In this document: in pieces, positions 26,929 to 35,262 of the stretch
Numbering within the stretch: the stretch's first letter is position 1
How the letters are laid out: the number at the start of each line of letters is the position of its first letter
Origin: Brevibacillus sp.
Lineage (GTDB): Bacteria > Bacillota > Bacilli > Brevibacillales > Brevibacillaceae
Reading direction: 5' to 3'
Length of the DNA stretch: 64,000 nt
Assembly: GCA_017656235.1 (NCBI GenBank)
Contig: JACDOF010000006.1
Span: 62,001 to 126,000 of the forward strand
Notes under the pieces: model-generated
The model's input: only the letters and a program-made list of their open reading frames with translations
What the model was told of the DNA's origin: nothing
Database searches by the model: none
Position numbers and translations under genes: made by a program

Positions 26929-27590
26929 CGGTAACGGTTAACCGGCCTGCCGATTGAACCGTATTGCACCTGCAGCTCCACCTGACCGCTGCGGACCAGA
27001 TACTCCAGATAGCGACGGACGGTAACGCGAGCCAGACCGGTTCCTTCCGCCACCTCTTCCGCCGATTCCGCCTGCGGACGTTCCTGCAGGTAAGCGGCAA
27101 TTTGTGCCAGCGTCCACTCGTTCAACCCCTTCGGCAGCATGGTTGAGGCGTCGGCAAAACCGCTGCTTCCCCGCAGTTGGTCAAGTTCTTCCTGGCTGAG
27201 TGTTTCCGTACCGCTGATCCGTATCTGCTGCCGTTTTACCTTCTCCAACGCTTCACGGAAACGTTCAAAACGGAAGGGTTTTATCAGGTAATCGACAACA
27301 CCGTAGCGAAACCCCTCCTGAATCCGCTCCGCGTCGCGCGCAGCGGTCAGCATCACCACGTCTGTCGGCAGTTCCAACTGCCGAATCTGTTTTAGAAGCT
27401 TGATACCATCCTGATCCGGCAGGAAAATGTCAAGCAGAACCAGTTCAGGCCGCAGAGATTGCACCAACGAAATCCCCTCGTGTGCCGTCATCGCCTCACC
27501 GGTCACCCGAAAACCCGGCACGCGTTCGGCAAACTGTCTGTTTACCTCCAGCACCATCGGGTCGTCCTCAATAATAACGATGGAGATCAA
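26919..27590 (-). CDS. CitB/DcuR-type response regulator
   Basis: A 223-residue regulator: receiver domain with the acidic pair (IIEDDPMV), phospho-acceptor in LVLLDIFLPDQDG, and Lys in LIKPFRFERF; C-terminal helix-turn-helix (AEEVAEGTGLARVTVRRYLEYLV) typical of the CitB/DcuR group. The TTG at 27590 is chosen as GGAGGTG lies 5 bases upstream; it lies 23 bases inside the end of the kinase gene. Likely activates the adjacent TRAP transporter in response to dicarboxylates. Confidence 0.9.
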   Translation of the reverse strand: MISIVIIEDDPMVLEVNRQFAERVPGFRVTGEAMTAHEGISLVQSLRPELVLLDIFLPDQDGIKLLKQIRQLELPTDVVMLTAARDAERIQEGFRYGVVDYLIKPFRFERFREALEKVKRQQIRISGTETLSQEELDQLRGSSGFADASTMLPKGLNEWTLAQIAAYLQERPQAESAEEVAEGTGLARVTVRRYLEYLVRSGQVELQVQYGSIGRPVNRYRWR

Positions 27591-29208
27591 TCTCTTCACC
27601 TCCTCGCACAGGGAAAAAGGCAGGAGCCGGCAGATAAATGGAAAACGTGGTCCCTTCTTGTGGTACGGAGTGTACTTCAATCGTTCCGTGCTGAAACTGC
27701 ACGTACTGTCTTACCAGTGAAAGACCGATACCCTGTCCGCGCTCCCCCTTTGTCGTAAACCCGTGCTCAAAAATCTTGTCACGAATTTCCTCAGGTATCC
27801 CCGAACCATTATCGCTCACTTCGATCTCCACGCCGTCTTCATTGCCTTCCAGGCGCAGTCTGATTTCTCCGTTCCCCTGGCGATATCCGGCTGTGGCGTC
27901 AATTGCATTCTCCAGCAAGTTCCCGAGGATCACCAGCAAGTCGTGTACGGCCACATTTTCCGGCAGCTTCGGCAGGCGGGAAGCGGGATCCAGGATCAGA
28001 CGAACCCCCTGTTCGCGCGCCCGGCTCATCTTGCCAAGAATCAGGCCGGAGATGCTGTAGTCGGCGATACGCTGGGTCAAAAAGCGGCTTTGCTCCTGCT
28101 GCTCTTCCGTAAACGTCATGATGCGTTCAATGGCCTCATCGTAGCGTTGAAGTTGAATCAGACCGGCAATGGTGTGCAGTTTGTTCATGTACTCATGGTT
28201 TTGCGCACGCAGCGCGTCCATGAACTTTTTAACACCCGTCAGTTCTTCAGCCAGTTTGTACAGCTCGGTGCGATCCTGGATGGTGGCAACAGCGCCGACG
28301 ATCTGTTTGTCAACGACGATCGGCACGCGGCTGACCAGTACGATCGTATCGTTGACGTACTGGATCTGCCGCTGGTGGCTCATCCCCTCCCGCATCAGCT
28401 GCGGCAGATGGCTCCCGGCAATCGCTTCGTTGATCGGTTTGCCGATTGCGTCTGCGGTAATTCCCAAAAGCTGGGCAGCCTGATCGTTAAACACGGTGAT
28501 CCGCTCTTTCTGGTCAATGGCAATGATCCCCTCACCGATTGATTGAATCAACGCCTCCCGCTCTTCCAAAAGACGGGCGATTTCCTCCGGCTCCATGTTG
28601 CGCATCTGCTTCTTGATTTTGTTCGCCAAAAGCCAGGCACCGACAAGACCGAGGCTTGTTCCGATAAACAGAGAGAGATAAAGATCGACGCGGTAATCAC
28701 TCATAAACTTCAAAAAGGTAGGCACCATGATGCCTACCACGACTACTCCCAACTGTTTTCGCCCTTCTTCATCCATGACCGGCACAAAGGCGCGAATGGA
28801 CTGGCCTTCCACGCCTACCGCTCGCGACAGGTAACTCTGCTCAGCCAGCGCGGGGCCCTCGTCACCGCCCTGAAAGACGGTGCCAATGCGCCCCTCCAGC
28901 GGGTGGGAGTAGCGCACCTTGTTCATGTCAAAGACGACGATGTAGTCAACTTTGGTCACCAGCCGGACACGTTCCGCGATCGGCTGGATGATCCGCCAAC
29001 CGCTGACGGAGCTAAGCCCTTCGCGGATCGTGGGGGACTGCGCCAGCGACTGACCAATCGCCATGACCCGATTACCCAATTCCTGCTCATACGCTTTGGT
29101 TACCTTGCCCACGACGAGCAGGTTACCGCTGACCACAGCCAGCACGACGATGGCGGAGACAACCACAGCGATCCGTGTACGCATGGTGATCGGCAGCAAT
29201 CGCAACAC
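27568..29208 (-). CDS. CitA/DcuS-type sensor histidine kinase
   Basis: A 546-residue membrane kinase: first membrane segment at about 12-32, an extracytoplasmic PDC/CitA-like sensor (VDYIVVFDMNKVRYSHPLEG), second segment near 175-195, a PAS domain (GEGIIAIDQKERITVFN), the phospho-acceptor His in NHEYMNKLHTIAGLIQL, and a HATPase domain (LLENAIDAT, DNGSGIPEE, GIGLSLV). CitA/DcuS kinases sense citrate or C4-dicarboxylates. Downstream of dctM, upstream of its regulator. Confidence 0.92.
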   Translation of the reverse strand: MLRLLPITMRTRIAVVVSAIVVLAVVSGNLLVVGKVTKAYEQELGNRVMAIGQSLAQSPTIREGLSSVSGWRIIQPIAERVRLVTKVDYIVVFDMNKVRYSHPLEGRIGTVFQGGDEGPALAEQSYLSRAVGVEGQSIRAFVPVMDEEGRKQLGVVVVGIMVPTFLKFMSDYRVDLYLSLFIGTSLGLVGAWLLANKIKKQMRNMEPEEIARLLEEREALIQSIGEGIIAIDQKERITVFNDQAAQLLGITADAIGKPINEAIAGSHLPQLMREGMSHQRQIQYVNDTIVLVSRVPIVVDKQIVGAVATIQDRTELYKLAEELTGVKKFMDALRAQNHEYMNKLHTIAGLIQLQRYDEAIERIMTFTEEQQEQSRFLTQRIADYSISGLILGKMSRAREQGVRLILDPASRLPKLPENVAVHDLLVILGNLLENAIDATAGYRQGNGEIRLRLEGNEDGVEIEVSDNGSGIPEEIRDKIFEHGFTTKGERGQGIGLSLVRQYVQFQHGTIEVHSVPQEGTTFSIYLPAPAFFPVRGGEEIDLHRYY

Positions 29209-29246
29209 AGTTCCCCCCTATCTGGATGACAGCCCTTTTTTTCCGG

Positions 29247-30518
29247 TTACTTGACAAACTGGGTCAGGTAAAGCGACAGATCCGGCCAGACGACGATAAC
29301 GGCCAGGACCAGCACCATCATCGCAATAAACGGCGCCACCCCGCGCACAACTGTTTCCAGTTTTTCCTTGGCGATGCCGCTTACCACAAACAGGTTGAGC
29401 CCGACCGGCGGCGTAATCATCGCCAGCTCCATGTTGACAGTCATGATGACCGCAAAGTGGATCGGATCAATGCCCATCTGTTTGATGATGGGCAGGAAGA
29501 TTGGCAGGGTGATCAGGATAATCGCCACCGATTCAAGGAATGTTCCCAAGATAAAGAATAATATATTGGCTGCGATCAGAAAAACCCATTTGTTGGACAC
29601 ACTTTGCGAGATCCACTCCGCCACGTGCTGAGGTACCTGGGCGTTGGTCAGGTAAAGCGCGAAGACCATTGCCGCGGCGATGATGAAAAAGATCATCGCG
29701 CTGGTGTTTACCGTTTCTTTGACGATCTGACGGAAATCAGCCCACTTCATCTCCCGGTAAACGAACAGGGAAATGATCAGGGCGTAAAGGGCGGAAACGA
29801 CCGACGCTTCCGTCGGCGTGGCCACACCGGTGTAAATGCTGCCGAGGATGATTACCGGCAAAAGCGCTCCCCAGATCGCCTTGATGGAAGCGGCGATTCG
29901 CTCGTTCCAGCTTGCCTTTTCCATCCGGCCGTACCCGCGTCTGCGGGCGACGATGATGGCCGACGCCACCAGAACGACGCCAAGGAAAATTCCCGGCAGC
30001 ACACCCGCCATAAACAGCTTGCCAATCGACTCCTCCGCCACCGTACCGTAGATGATCAGCGGAATGGACGGCGGAATCAGAATGCCCAACGTACCCGACG
30101 CAGCCACCAGTCCCATCGCATACTTTTTGTCGTAACCGGCATTCACCATTCCGGGAATCATGATGGAACCAATGGCTGCTGCCGTAGCCGGGCTGGAGCC
30201 GGAAATCGCGGCAAACAACATGCAGGCCAGGATGGTGACAACTGACAATCCTCCCGGCAGATGGCCGACCCAGGAGCGGAGACACTCGATCAGATACTTG
30301 GAGATGCCCCCTCTGGCCATGATGATCCCGGCGAAGACGAAGCCCGGAATGGCCATCAGGGTCGTCGCGTCCAGCGCAGCAAAAATGCGCTGCGGTATGG
30401 TGTACATCGTAAACCCTTGCTGCCACAAAACAAAGATGGTGGATAAGGCCAGGCTGACAAAAATCGGCACGCGCAGCAGCAGCAGAACGGCAAACAAACC
30501 AAACAGAAGCAGTGTCAT
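29247..30518 (-). CDS. dctM: TRAP transporter large permease DctM
   Basis: A 423-residue protein with about 12 membrane segments, forming the sodium-driven transport channel of a TRAP system. DctM features include AIPGFVFAGIIMARGGIS, AISGSSPATAAAIGSIMIPGM and MITPPVGLNLFVVSGI. Its ATG shares one base with the dctQ stop (TGATG). Substrate probably a C4-dicarboxylate or other organic acid, by family and by the CitA-type kinase downstream. Confidence 0.94.
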   Translation of the reverse strand: MTLLLFGLFAVLLLLRVPIFVSLALSTIFVLWQQGFTMYTIPQRIFAALDATTLMAIPGFVFAGIIMARGGISKYLIECLRSWVGHLPGGLSVVTILACMLFAAISGSSPATAAAIGSIMIPGMVNAGYDKKYAMGLVAASGTLGILIPPSIPLIIYGTVAEESIGKLFMAGVLPGIFLGVVLVASAIIVARRRGYGRMEKASWNERIAASIKAIWGALLPVIILGSIYTGVATPTEASVVSALYALIISLFVYREMKWADFRQIVKETVNTSAMIFFIIAAAMVFALYLTNAQVPQHVAEWISQSVSNKWVFLIAANILFFILGTFLESVAIILITLPIFLPIIKQMGIDPIHFAVIMTVNMELAMITPPVGLNLFVVSGIAKEKLETVVRGVAPFIAMMVLVLAVIVVWPDLSLYLTQFVK

Positions 30519-31015
30519 CAGTGCCCTCCTCCCTTCTGCTGCTCCTCACCGTGTTTGATCGCGTGGTACAGCTTCTGTGCAAAACGCAGCCCCAGCATCA
30601 CGCCGGCCAGCGGCAGAATCAAATAGACAATCCACAGCGGCACGCCAACATCGGTCGATACCTGGCCGCTGGCCAAGCGCGCCATCACCAGCACCCAGCC
30701 GTTGTACGCAAGAAACAGACTGAACAAAATACCGGCGATGCTGGCAAAGATATTGGCCAGTTTCTTGAGCGGTTTGGGAAACTTTTCGTACAAAAGGTCT
30801 ACGGAGATGTGGTGATTATCGCGAAGGGCCATGCTTCCTCCGATCAGAATGCCCCAGATGACGAAGTATTTAAAGATTTCATCCACCCACGCCTGCGGTG
30901 CGTTCATGAAGTAGCGCATGAATACACCGTACAGGGAAATGGACAGACCAATCAGCAGCAGCGATCCGGAGAGAATTTCTTCCAGATAGCCCCACCATTT
31001 CTTGATTGCGCTCAC
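30518..31015 (-). CDS. dctQ: TRAP transporter small permease DctQ
   Basis: A 165-residue protein with four membrane segments and the DctQ-typical stretch FMNAPQAWVDEIFKYFVIWGILIGGSMALRDNHHI split over residues 38-72. Partner of DctM in the membrane. GGAGGAAG precedes the start. Same strand and order as standard dctPQM operons. Confidence 0.92.
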   Translation of the reverse strand: MSAIKKWWGYLEEILSGSLLLIGLSISLYGVFMRYFMNAPQAWVDEIFKYFVIWGILIGGSMALRDNHHISVDLLYEKFPKPLKKLANIFASIAGILFSLFLAYNGWVLVMARLASGQVSTDVGVPLWIVYLILPLAGVMLGLRFAQKLYHAIKHGEEQQKGGGH

Positions 31016-31083
31016 AGGTGCTTCCTCCCTCGTTCACAGCAAATCCTGTCTCATTGACGTTTCTCGGTAGCGTTGAAGGAAAG

Positions 31084-31109
31084 AACGCGGAACGTCTGTT
31101 CCGCGTTCG
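31084..31109 (-). terminator. Perfect hairpin between dctP and dctQ
   Basis: GAACGCGGAAC and GTTCCGCGTTC form an 11-base-pair stem with a 4-base loop; TTTCCTTC follows on the minus strand. It could partly terminate transcription or stabilise dctP mRNA, giving more binding protein than permease, as often seen in binding-protein operons. Confidence 0.7.
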
Positions 31110-31137
31110 GTCTGGCGTCCGGTCGGCGATCATCTGG

Positions 31138-32172
31138 TTACTTCAGTGCTTTGACCCCGTCAATGTACTCTCTGCCAATCACTTCGGCAAACTCCTCATA
31201 GACAGGTTCAAACGCCTTTCTGAAGGCCTCACGGTCTTCCTCGGTCAGTTCGGTTACCTCCATGCCTGCATTTTTCAGGTTTTCAAAGCTTTGCTGATCC
31301 AGTTCGACCGCCAGCTGACGTTCGTACTCGGTCGCTTCCTGCATCGCCTCGCTGAGTGCCGTTCTGATGTCGTCCGGCAGCCCATCCCAGAACGATTTGT
31401 TTACCAGGACTACGTAGTCCAGACGGCCGTGTTGGCTAACAGTCAGGTACTTCTGCACCTCTGCGTATTTTTGGGTGTCAATGTTGTTAAAGGTATTCTC
31501 CTGCCCGTCGACCGTGCCCTGCTGCAGTGCGGTGTACGTTTCCCCGAACGGGATCGTCGCGGCACCGGCACCCAGAGCTTTAAACTGTGCCTCCAGCACT
31601 TTTCCGGCTTGTGTGCGGAACTTCAGTCCGGCAAAATCCTCCGGCCGCTTCAACGGGTGTTTGTTGTTGGTAAAGTTCTTGAAACCGTTTTCCCACATGG
31701 CCAAGCCGAGAAATCCCTGCGGCTCCAGTGTCTGCATCAGCTTTTTGCCCAACTCGCCGTCCCAGAACTTAAGCACCGCATCACGGCTGTTAAACAGGAA
31801 CGGCATGTCGACGATCTGGAATGATGGAACGAACCCGACCAGTTTGGTCACCGACGGCGCTACCATTTGAACGTTGTTGGCCTGCAGCGCCTCCATCTCT
31901 TCTTTGTCCCCGTAGAGCTGGGAAGATGGGAATACCTCAACCTTGACCCGGTTGTTGGTCTTCTGTGCCGCCAGTTCGGCAAACTTTTGCGCCGCCTTGC
32001 CTTTCGGGCTGTCCGGCGTCGTGACGTGCGAGAACTTCAGCACAATCTGTTCACCTTCCGCAGCCTGGCCGCCGCCTCCGCCGGTTGGCGTGCCGCAACC
32101 TGCCGCCGTCAGGACAAACGCTGCAGAAAGCACGGCGAGAAGTGTGCGTTTTACCCAAGTTCCTTTCTTCAT
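31138..32172 (-). CDS. dctP: TRAP transporter substrate-binding lipoprotein DctP (first copy)
   Basis: A 344-residue solute-binding protein with a lipoprotein signal (TAAGC lipobox near residue 26). The mature part has KFSHVTTPDSPKGKAAQKFA and the family motif FKFRTQAG/ LKFRTQAGKVLEAQFKALGA holding the substrate-binding Arg. Delivers the ligand to DctQM. Its stop is followed by a hairpin before dctQ. A second DctP-like gene lies just upstream. Confidence 0.94.
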   Translation of the reverse strand: MKKGTWVKRTLLAVLSAAFVLTAAGCGTPTGGGGGQAAEGEQIVLKFSHVTTPDSPKGKAAQKFAELAAQKTNNRVKVEVFPSSQLYGDKEEMEALQANNVQMVAPSVTKLVGFVPSFQIVDMPFLFNSRDAVLKFWDGELGKKLMQTLEPQGFLGLAMWENGFKNFTNNKHPLKRPEDFAGLKFRTQAGKVLEAQFKALGAGAATIPFGETYTALQQGTVDGQENTFNNIDTQKYAEVQKYLTVSQHGRLDYVVLVNKSFWDGLPDDIRTALSEAMQEATEYERQLAVELDQQSFENLKNAGMEVTELTEEDREAFRKAFEPVYEEFAEVIGREYIDGVKALK

Positions 32173-32204
32173 CAGATGTTCCCCCTCATTTTTGATGTTG
32201 TTAT

Positions 32205-33263
32205 CTATGGATGCAAGTTTTCCTCAATGGCACTCAAGCCGAGTGCTTTGACGAAAACCGGATCCCATCTCGTCAGTTCACTTTTGTACAGCGGCTTGAA
32301 CACTTGCTGCCACCGCACTCTGTCGGACGAGGTCAGCTCCGTGATGTTTATACAATCGCATGCCTTGATGTACCCGAGCTGCTCCTTGTTGATCTGATCG
32401 GCCACCTGCCGTTCCCAGATCGTCACTTCCCGGATCGTTTCCACCAGCACCTGGCGGATTTCTTGCGGCAGTCGGTCGTAAAACTGACGATTCATCAACA
32501 CCAGATAGCCGAGATAGCCGTGGTTGCTGATCGTCAGGTGATCCTGCACCAGATGAAAACGCTTGGTGTAGATGTTGGAAATGGTGTTTTCCTGACCATC
32601 CAACTGCCCCTTTTCCAGTGCCAGGTAGACATCGTTAAACGACATTTCCACCGGCTTGGCACCAAGCATGGTAAACTGCTTGCTGAGCACTTCGGACGGC
32701 ATGATCCGCACGGTCATCCCCTTCATGTCGGATGGTTGGCGAATCGGTCCAAGCGAACTGGTAAGCTGTTTGAAAGCATTGTCCCAATAAGCCAGGGGCA
32801 CCAAACCTTTTCGTTCGATCATTCCGGCCAGCCGTCGACCGGCCTCACCGTCCAAAGCGCGGTGGTATTCATCCAGGGACGAATAGAGAAAGGGCAGATC
32901 AAACGCCTCCACTTCCGGAACAAGCTCGGACAGTTTGGACAAGCTGGGCGCAATCATCTGAATATAGCCCTCTTGAAGCGCTTTCAGTTCCTCGTAATCA
33001 CTGTACAGAGAACCATTTGCAAACACCTGCACTTCAACGCGGCCGCCGGTTCGTTCCTTCATCAGCGCGGCAAACCGCCTCGCGGCCTGACCCTTGGGTG
33101 TGTCTTCACCAACTACGTGGGAAAAACGGATGATCAGTTTTTCTTCTTCACTCACCTGCTCGTAATCAATTGCCTGTCTGCCGCAGGAGGCAAGAAGGAG
33201 TGCCGCAAGAAGGAGCAGGAAGGGTGTCGTGCGGAAGCGTTTGCAAGCATCTGCTACTTGCAT
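32205..33263 (-). CDS. Second TRAP substrate-binding lipoprotein, DctP-like
   Basis: A 352-residue DctP paralogue with a lipoprotein signal (LLLASC lipobox). It shares with the first copy RFSHVVGEDTPKGQAARRFA, GLVPLAYWDNAFKQLT and LEKGQLDGQENTISNIY, but is clearly diverged. AGAAAGGAGC precedes the ATG. It heads the operon: binding protein, binding protein, DctQ, DctM, kinase, regulator. It might widen substrate range or act as co-sensor for the kinase; the latter is known for some TRAP and C4-dicarboxylate systems and is inference here. Confidence 0.9.
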   Translation of the reverse strand: MQVADACKRFRTTPFLLLLAALLLASCGRQAIDYEQVSEEEKLIIRFSHVVGEDTPKGQAARRFAALMKERTGGRVEVQVFANGSLYSDYEELKALQEGYIQMIAPSLSKLSELVPEVEAFDLPFLYSSLDEYHRALDGEAGRRLAGMIERKGLVPLAYWDNAFKQLTSSLGPIRQPSDMKGMTVRIMPSEVLSKQFTMLGAKPVEMSFNDVYLALEKGQLDGQENTISNIYTKRFHLVQDHLTISNHGYLGYLVLMNRQFYDRLPQEIRQVLVETIREVTIWERQVADQINKEQLGYIKACDCINITELTSSDRVRWQQVFKPLYKSELTRWDPVFVKALGLSAIEENLHP

Positions 33264-33406
33264 CGCGCAACGCTCCTTTCTGGGTATTACTATATCGCGT
33301 TCAAGAATTGTTCACAATTTTTGTCCATATTGTTCTTTTTGGTCTTTTTGGTCTGGAAAAACGGTTGCTGAACGCGCTGGTTACAGCCAGATTGCAGACA
33401 ACATGT

Positions 33407-33439
33407 CGTGAATGCGAGTGGGGCGTTTTTCGCGCTCAC
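33407..33439 (+). repeat. 33-base direct repeat, copy 1
   Basis: The sequence starting CGTGAATGCGAGTGGGGCG and ending CGCGCTCAC is identical to 33994-34026. The ends GTGA..GCG and CGC..TCAC are themselves partly complementary, so each copy can fold into a hairpin. Confidence 0.85.
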
Positions 33440-33621
33440 TTCCGGTGGCCAATCGGCGCAGAAGCAGTACAGGACCGCTTCACGACGATCCGCAGGGGCA
33501 GCGGCAAAACGAAGACCCGCTGCCGACGTGATGCTGTTGCCGCTGCGATTTCCCTGCGGATACGTTGTTTCGCTGGCAGGTTGGCCAAACCGTTCGCTGG
33601 CGAAAAACCGCCCGCACTCGT
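33415..33621. repeat. Long imperfect palindrome (about 205 bases)
   Basis: GAGTGGGGCGTTTTTCGC near 33416 pairs, with small gaps, with GCGAAAAACCGCCCGCACTC at 33600-33619. Inside, GGTGGCCAA pairs with TTGGCCAAACC-like sequence at 33579, and ATCCGCAGGGGCAGCGGCAA (33488-33507) with TTGCCGCTGCGATTTCCCTG at 33537. The strand could fold into one long rod. Reading frames here are shaped by the repeat and have no ribosome sites, so I do not call genes. Confidence 0.65.
33538..33586 (-). repeat. Copy of the dispersed repeat also found at 16350-16400
   Basis: Inverted relative to the first copy; begins on the minus strand GGCCAACCTGCCAGCGAAAC and contains ATCCGCAGGGAAATCGCAGC. It forms part of the 33415-33621 palindrome. 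Confidence 0.7.
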
Positions 33622-33733
33622 TCCCAAGCGTGAGAAAGCTGTGCAACTCAACCAGTACCGTTTGATACTCTGTTCGCCACAAGATGCCTCCGACAACACT
33701 TCAGATTGAATACTAGCGAGTTCAGACAGGAGA

Positions 33734-33925
33734 GCGGCCATTTTCCAAATGAACGACTTGGCCAACCATCCAAGCGGAGCAAGCCCCGAAGCGGGGCCGT
33801 ACGGGCGCAACATGGACAAACAGCGCAGCAGCGCTGCTTTTGCGCCCGCCCGCTTCGGGATGGCGAAGCGGACAGTCCAACCCCATTGGAGGTTGGCAAC
33901 GGAGTAAGGAGAGGAAAATGGCCGC
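33734..33925. repeat. Second palindromic element with nested hairpins
   Basis: GCGGCCATTTTCC (33734-33746) and GGAAAATGGCCGC (33913-33925) are perfect 13-base inverted repeats. Between them are further hairpins: GCCCCGAAGCGGGGC, GGGCGCAA ... TTGCGCCC around an inner CAGCGC-AGCAGCGCTG, and CCAACC ... GGTTGG. With the element at 33415-33621 and the 33-base direct repeats this fills the 770-base gap between dctP and the next gene. Confidence 0.65.
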
Positions 33926-33993
33926 CTCCTCCTATCCAAACACTTTGTCTGAACGTTGCCGCCGCTCTCAGAGGAGCGGTGTTTCAGGCTGCA

Positions 33994-34026
33994 CGTGAAT
34001 GCGAGTGGGGCGTTTTTCGCGCTCAC
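33994..34026 (+). repeat. 33-base direct repeat, copy 2
   Basis: Identical to 33407-33439. Together the two copies bracket the second palindrome, as if marking the ends of a unit. Confidence 0.85.
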
Positions 34027-34054
34027 AAAAAAACTCAGTCCCCATTGGACTGAG
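34027..34054 (-). terminator. Rho-independent terminator of the DCC/Cys-rich operon
   Basis: CTCAGTCC-AATGG-GGACTGAG followed by TTTTTTTG on the minus strand; the stem includes the stop codon of the small Cys-rich gene. Confidence 0.9.
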
Positions 34055-34226
34055 AGATTCGTTTCTCCATCAATCGCCGCACGACATCGGTTGGCGTCCA
34101 GCAGCGAAAGCGGTATTCCGGGCGTGTCTCATAGGTGAGCCTGGCACAGCGGTAGCGCGTATGTCCTCTCTCCTTTTCCACCCGGAAGTGTTGACACGTG
34201 GCACAACAGTGAAACGGAGTGTTCAG
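34035..34226 (-). CDS. Small Cys-rich protein with probable CTG start
   Basis: A 63-residue reading frame, too short and oddly started for usual gene calling. The translation opens with (M/L)NTPFHCCATCQHFRVEK and continues RYRCARLTYETRPEYRFRCW, ending MEKRISQSNGD. Spaced Cys residues (CC-x2-C, C, C) suggest a small metal-binding protein; similar short proteins occur in Bacillales as far as I recall, function unknown. No ATG, GTG or TTG precedes the conserved Cys; the only upstream possibility is CTG at 34226, which overlaps the stop of the DCC gene (CTGA), with GGAAGGA about 10 bases upstream. A terminator directly follows. Confidence 0.6.
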   Translation of the reverse strand: MNTPFHCCATCQHFRVEKERGHTRYRCARLTYETRPEYRFRCWTPTDVVRRLMEKRISQSNGD

Positions 34227-34573
34227 TTGGGCTCATTCCTTCCCATCAGCCGGTATCGATTTCGGGCGATCCAGGCATACCCTTTTTCACCAAGCGTACT
34301 CATCCCCGGCAGGTACAACAGCGGCTGAAGAAAGACCAGCCAGGTATATCCGAGCAGCACGCGGGTAGCGTAGAAGCCATAGAAGCGAGCACCGTCCGGT
34401 TTCTCAACGGACATCGTCTCGCCGCAGTGGCTGCCGTCCAGCCCGCAGGCAGGTGCCTCCGCGTAATGGCGCCACAGCACTGCCTTTGGATCGCGGGCCA
34501 GCCGCATATACCATCTCCTGAGCCGCTGGCAGAGCGTACAGTTGCGATCATAATACACGATCACCGGTTTCAT
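34223..34573 (-). CDS. DCC-family (DUF393) thiol-disulfide oxidoreductase-like protein
   Basis: A 116-residue member of the DCC family, named for the conserved DxxCxxC-type start, here VIVYYDRNCTLCQRLRRWY. Members resemble thioredoxin-fold proteins; their reaction is unproven. Later residues FYATRVLLGYTWLVFLQPLLYLPG form a hydrophobic stretch. ATG at 34573 follows GAAGGGGAAG. The 3' end overlaps the start of the small Cys-rich gene. Confidence 0.82.
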   Translation of the reverse strand: MKPVIVYYDRNCTLCQRLRRWYMRLARDPKAVLWRHYAEAPACGLDGSHCGETMSVEKPDGARFYGFYATRVLLGYTWLVFLQPLLYLPGMSTLGEKGYAWIARNRYRLMGRNEPN

Positions 34574-34654
34574 CGCTTCCCCTTCTTTCCCTAGACGTTG
34601 AAGCCGCCGGCGCCACACTCTGCTGCTCCCCTCCATTATCTCCCGAAATAACAG

Positions 34655-35107
34655 TTATTTCAACCGTTTGGCCGCTTCTGTTCCCAGCTTCCGCAGCAGC
34701 GCAATCGCCTGCTTTTTCTCCTGCTCATCCAATCCGCTGACGGCGAGTCGGATCACTTCGGCGTGAGTTGGGAATATCTGTTCCATCAGGGAGCGTCCTT
34801 TCTGCGTAAGTGTGGCGTGCGTGACCCGCCGGTCTTTGGGGCAGGGTTCACGAATCAGCATGCCGTTCTTCTCCAACTTATCGATTACATAGGTGACGCT
34901 TCCGCTCGCCAACAGGATGCTGGCCCCGATCTGCTGCAGCGGCTGCGGTCCCTTGTGGTACAACAGTTCCAGTACGGCGAATTCAGTCGGATGAAGACCG
35001 TGTGATTTAATGTCACGCAGCGAGTGTTCCGTTACGCTGCGATAAGCGCGTGAAAAAACGCGGTACAGGTGGAGTGCCTGCTCCGTCTCACGACTGGTTT
35101 CTGTCAT
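34655..35107 (-). CDS. MarR-family transcriptional regulator
   Basis: A 150-residue winged-helix protein with the MarR core HPTEFAVLELLYHKGPQPLQQIGASILLASGSVTYVIDKLEKNGMLIREPCPKDRRVTHATLT read over residues 39-104 (wing DRR present). Divergent from wrbA; the inverted repeat between them is a possible operator. MarR proteins of this type often sense quinones or oxidants. Confidence 0.9.
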   Translation of the reverse strand: MTETSRETEQALHLYRVFSRAYRSVTEHSLRDIKSHGLHPTEFAVLELLYHKGPQPLQQIGASILLASGSVTYVIDKLEKNGMLIREPCPKDRRVTHATLTQKGRSLMEQIFPTHAEVIRLAVSGLDEQEKKQAIALLRKLGTEAAKRLK

Positions 35108-35215
35108 GGTATCCCCCTTGGCTTATGAATACATCTGTTTGAGATGATCTTACTGAATACGGCCCCCATCGTCAAACACTCCCCGCTTGACGATTGAAAG
35201 AAGATACCTCATAAT

Positions 35216-35248
35216 TATCTCGAATTCAAAATATACGAAACCGAGATA
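35216..35248. promoter_or_regulatory. Possible MarR operator in the marR-wrbA divergent region
   Basis: TATCTCG (35216-35222) and CGAGATA (35242-35248) form a perfect 7-base inverted repeat with a 19-base AT-rich centre, ending just before the wrbA ribosome site. Its place in a divergent promoter region next to a marR gene fits an operator. Confidence 0.45.
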
Positions 35249-35262
35249 TGGAGGGATTTCCG

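Noticed and set aside
33290-34026. Two minus-strand frames of 130 and 196 residues in the repeat block
   Set aside because: No ribosome sites, composition dictated by palindromes, the same SAKNAPLAFT string arises from the two copies of the 33-base repeat. Better explained as repeats.
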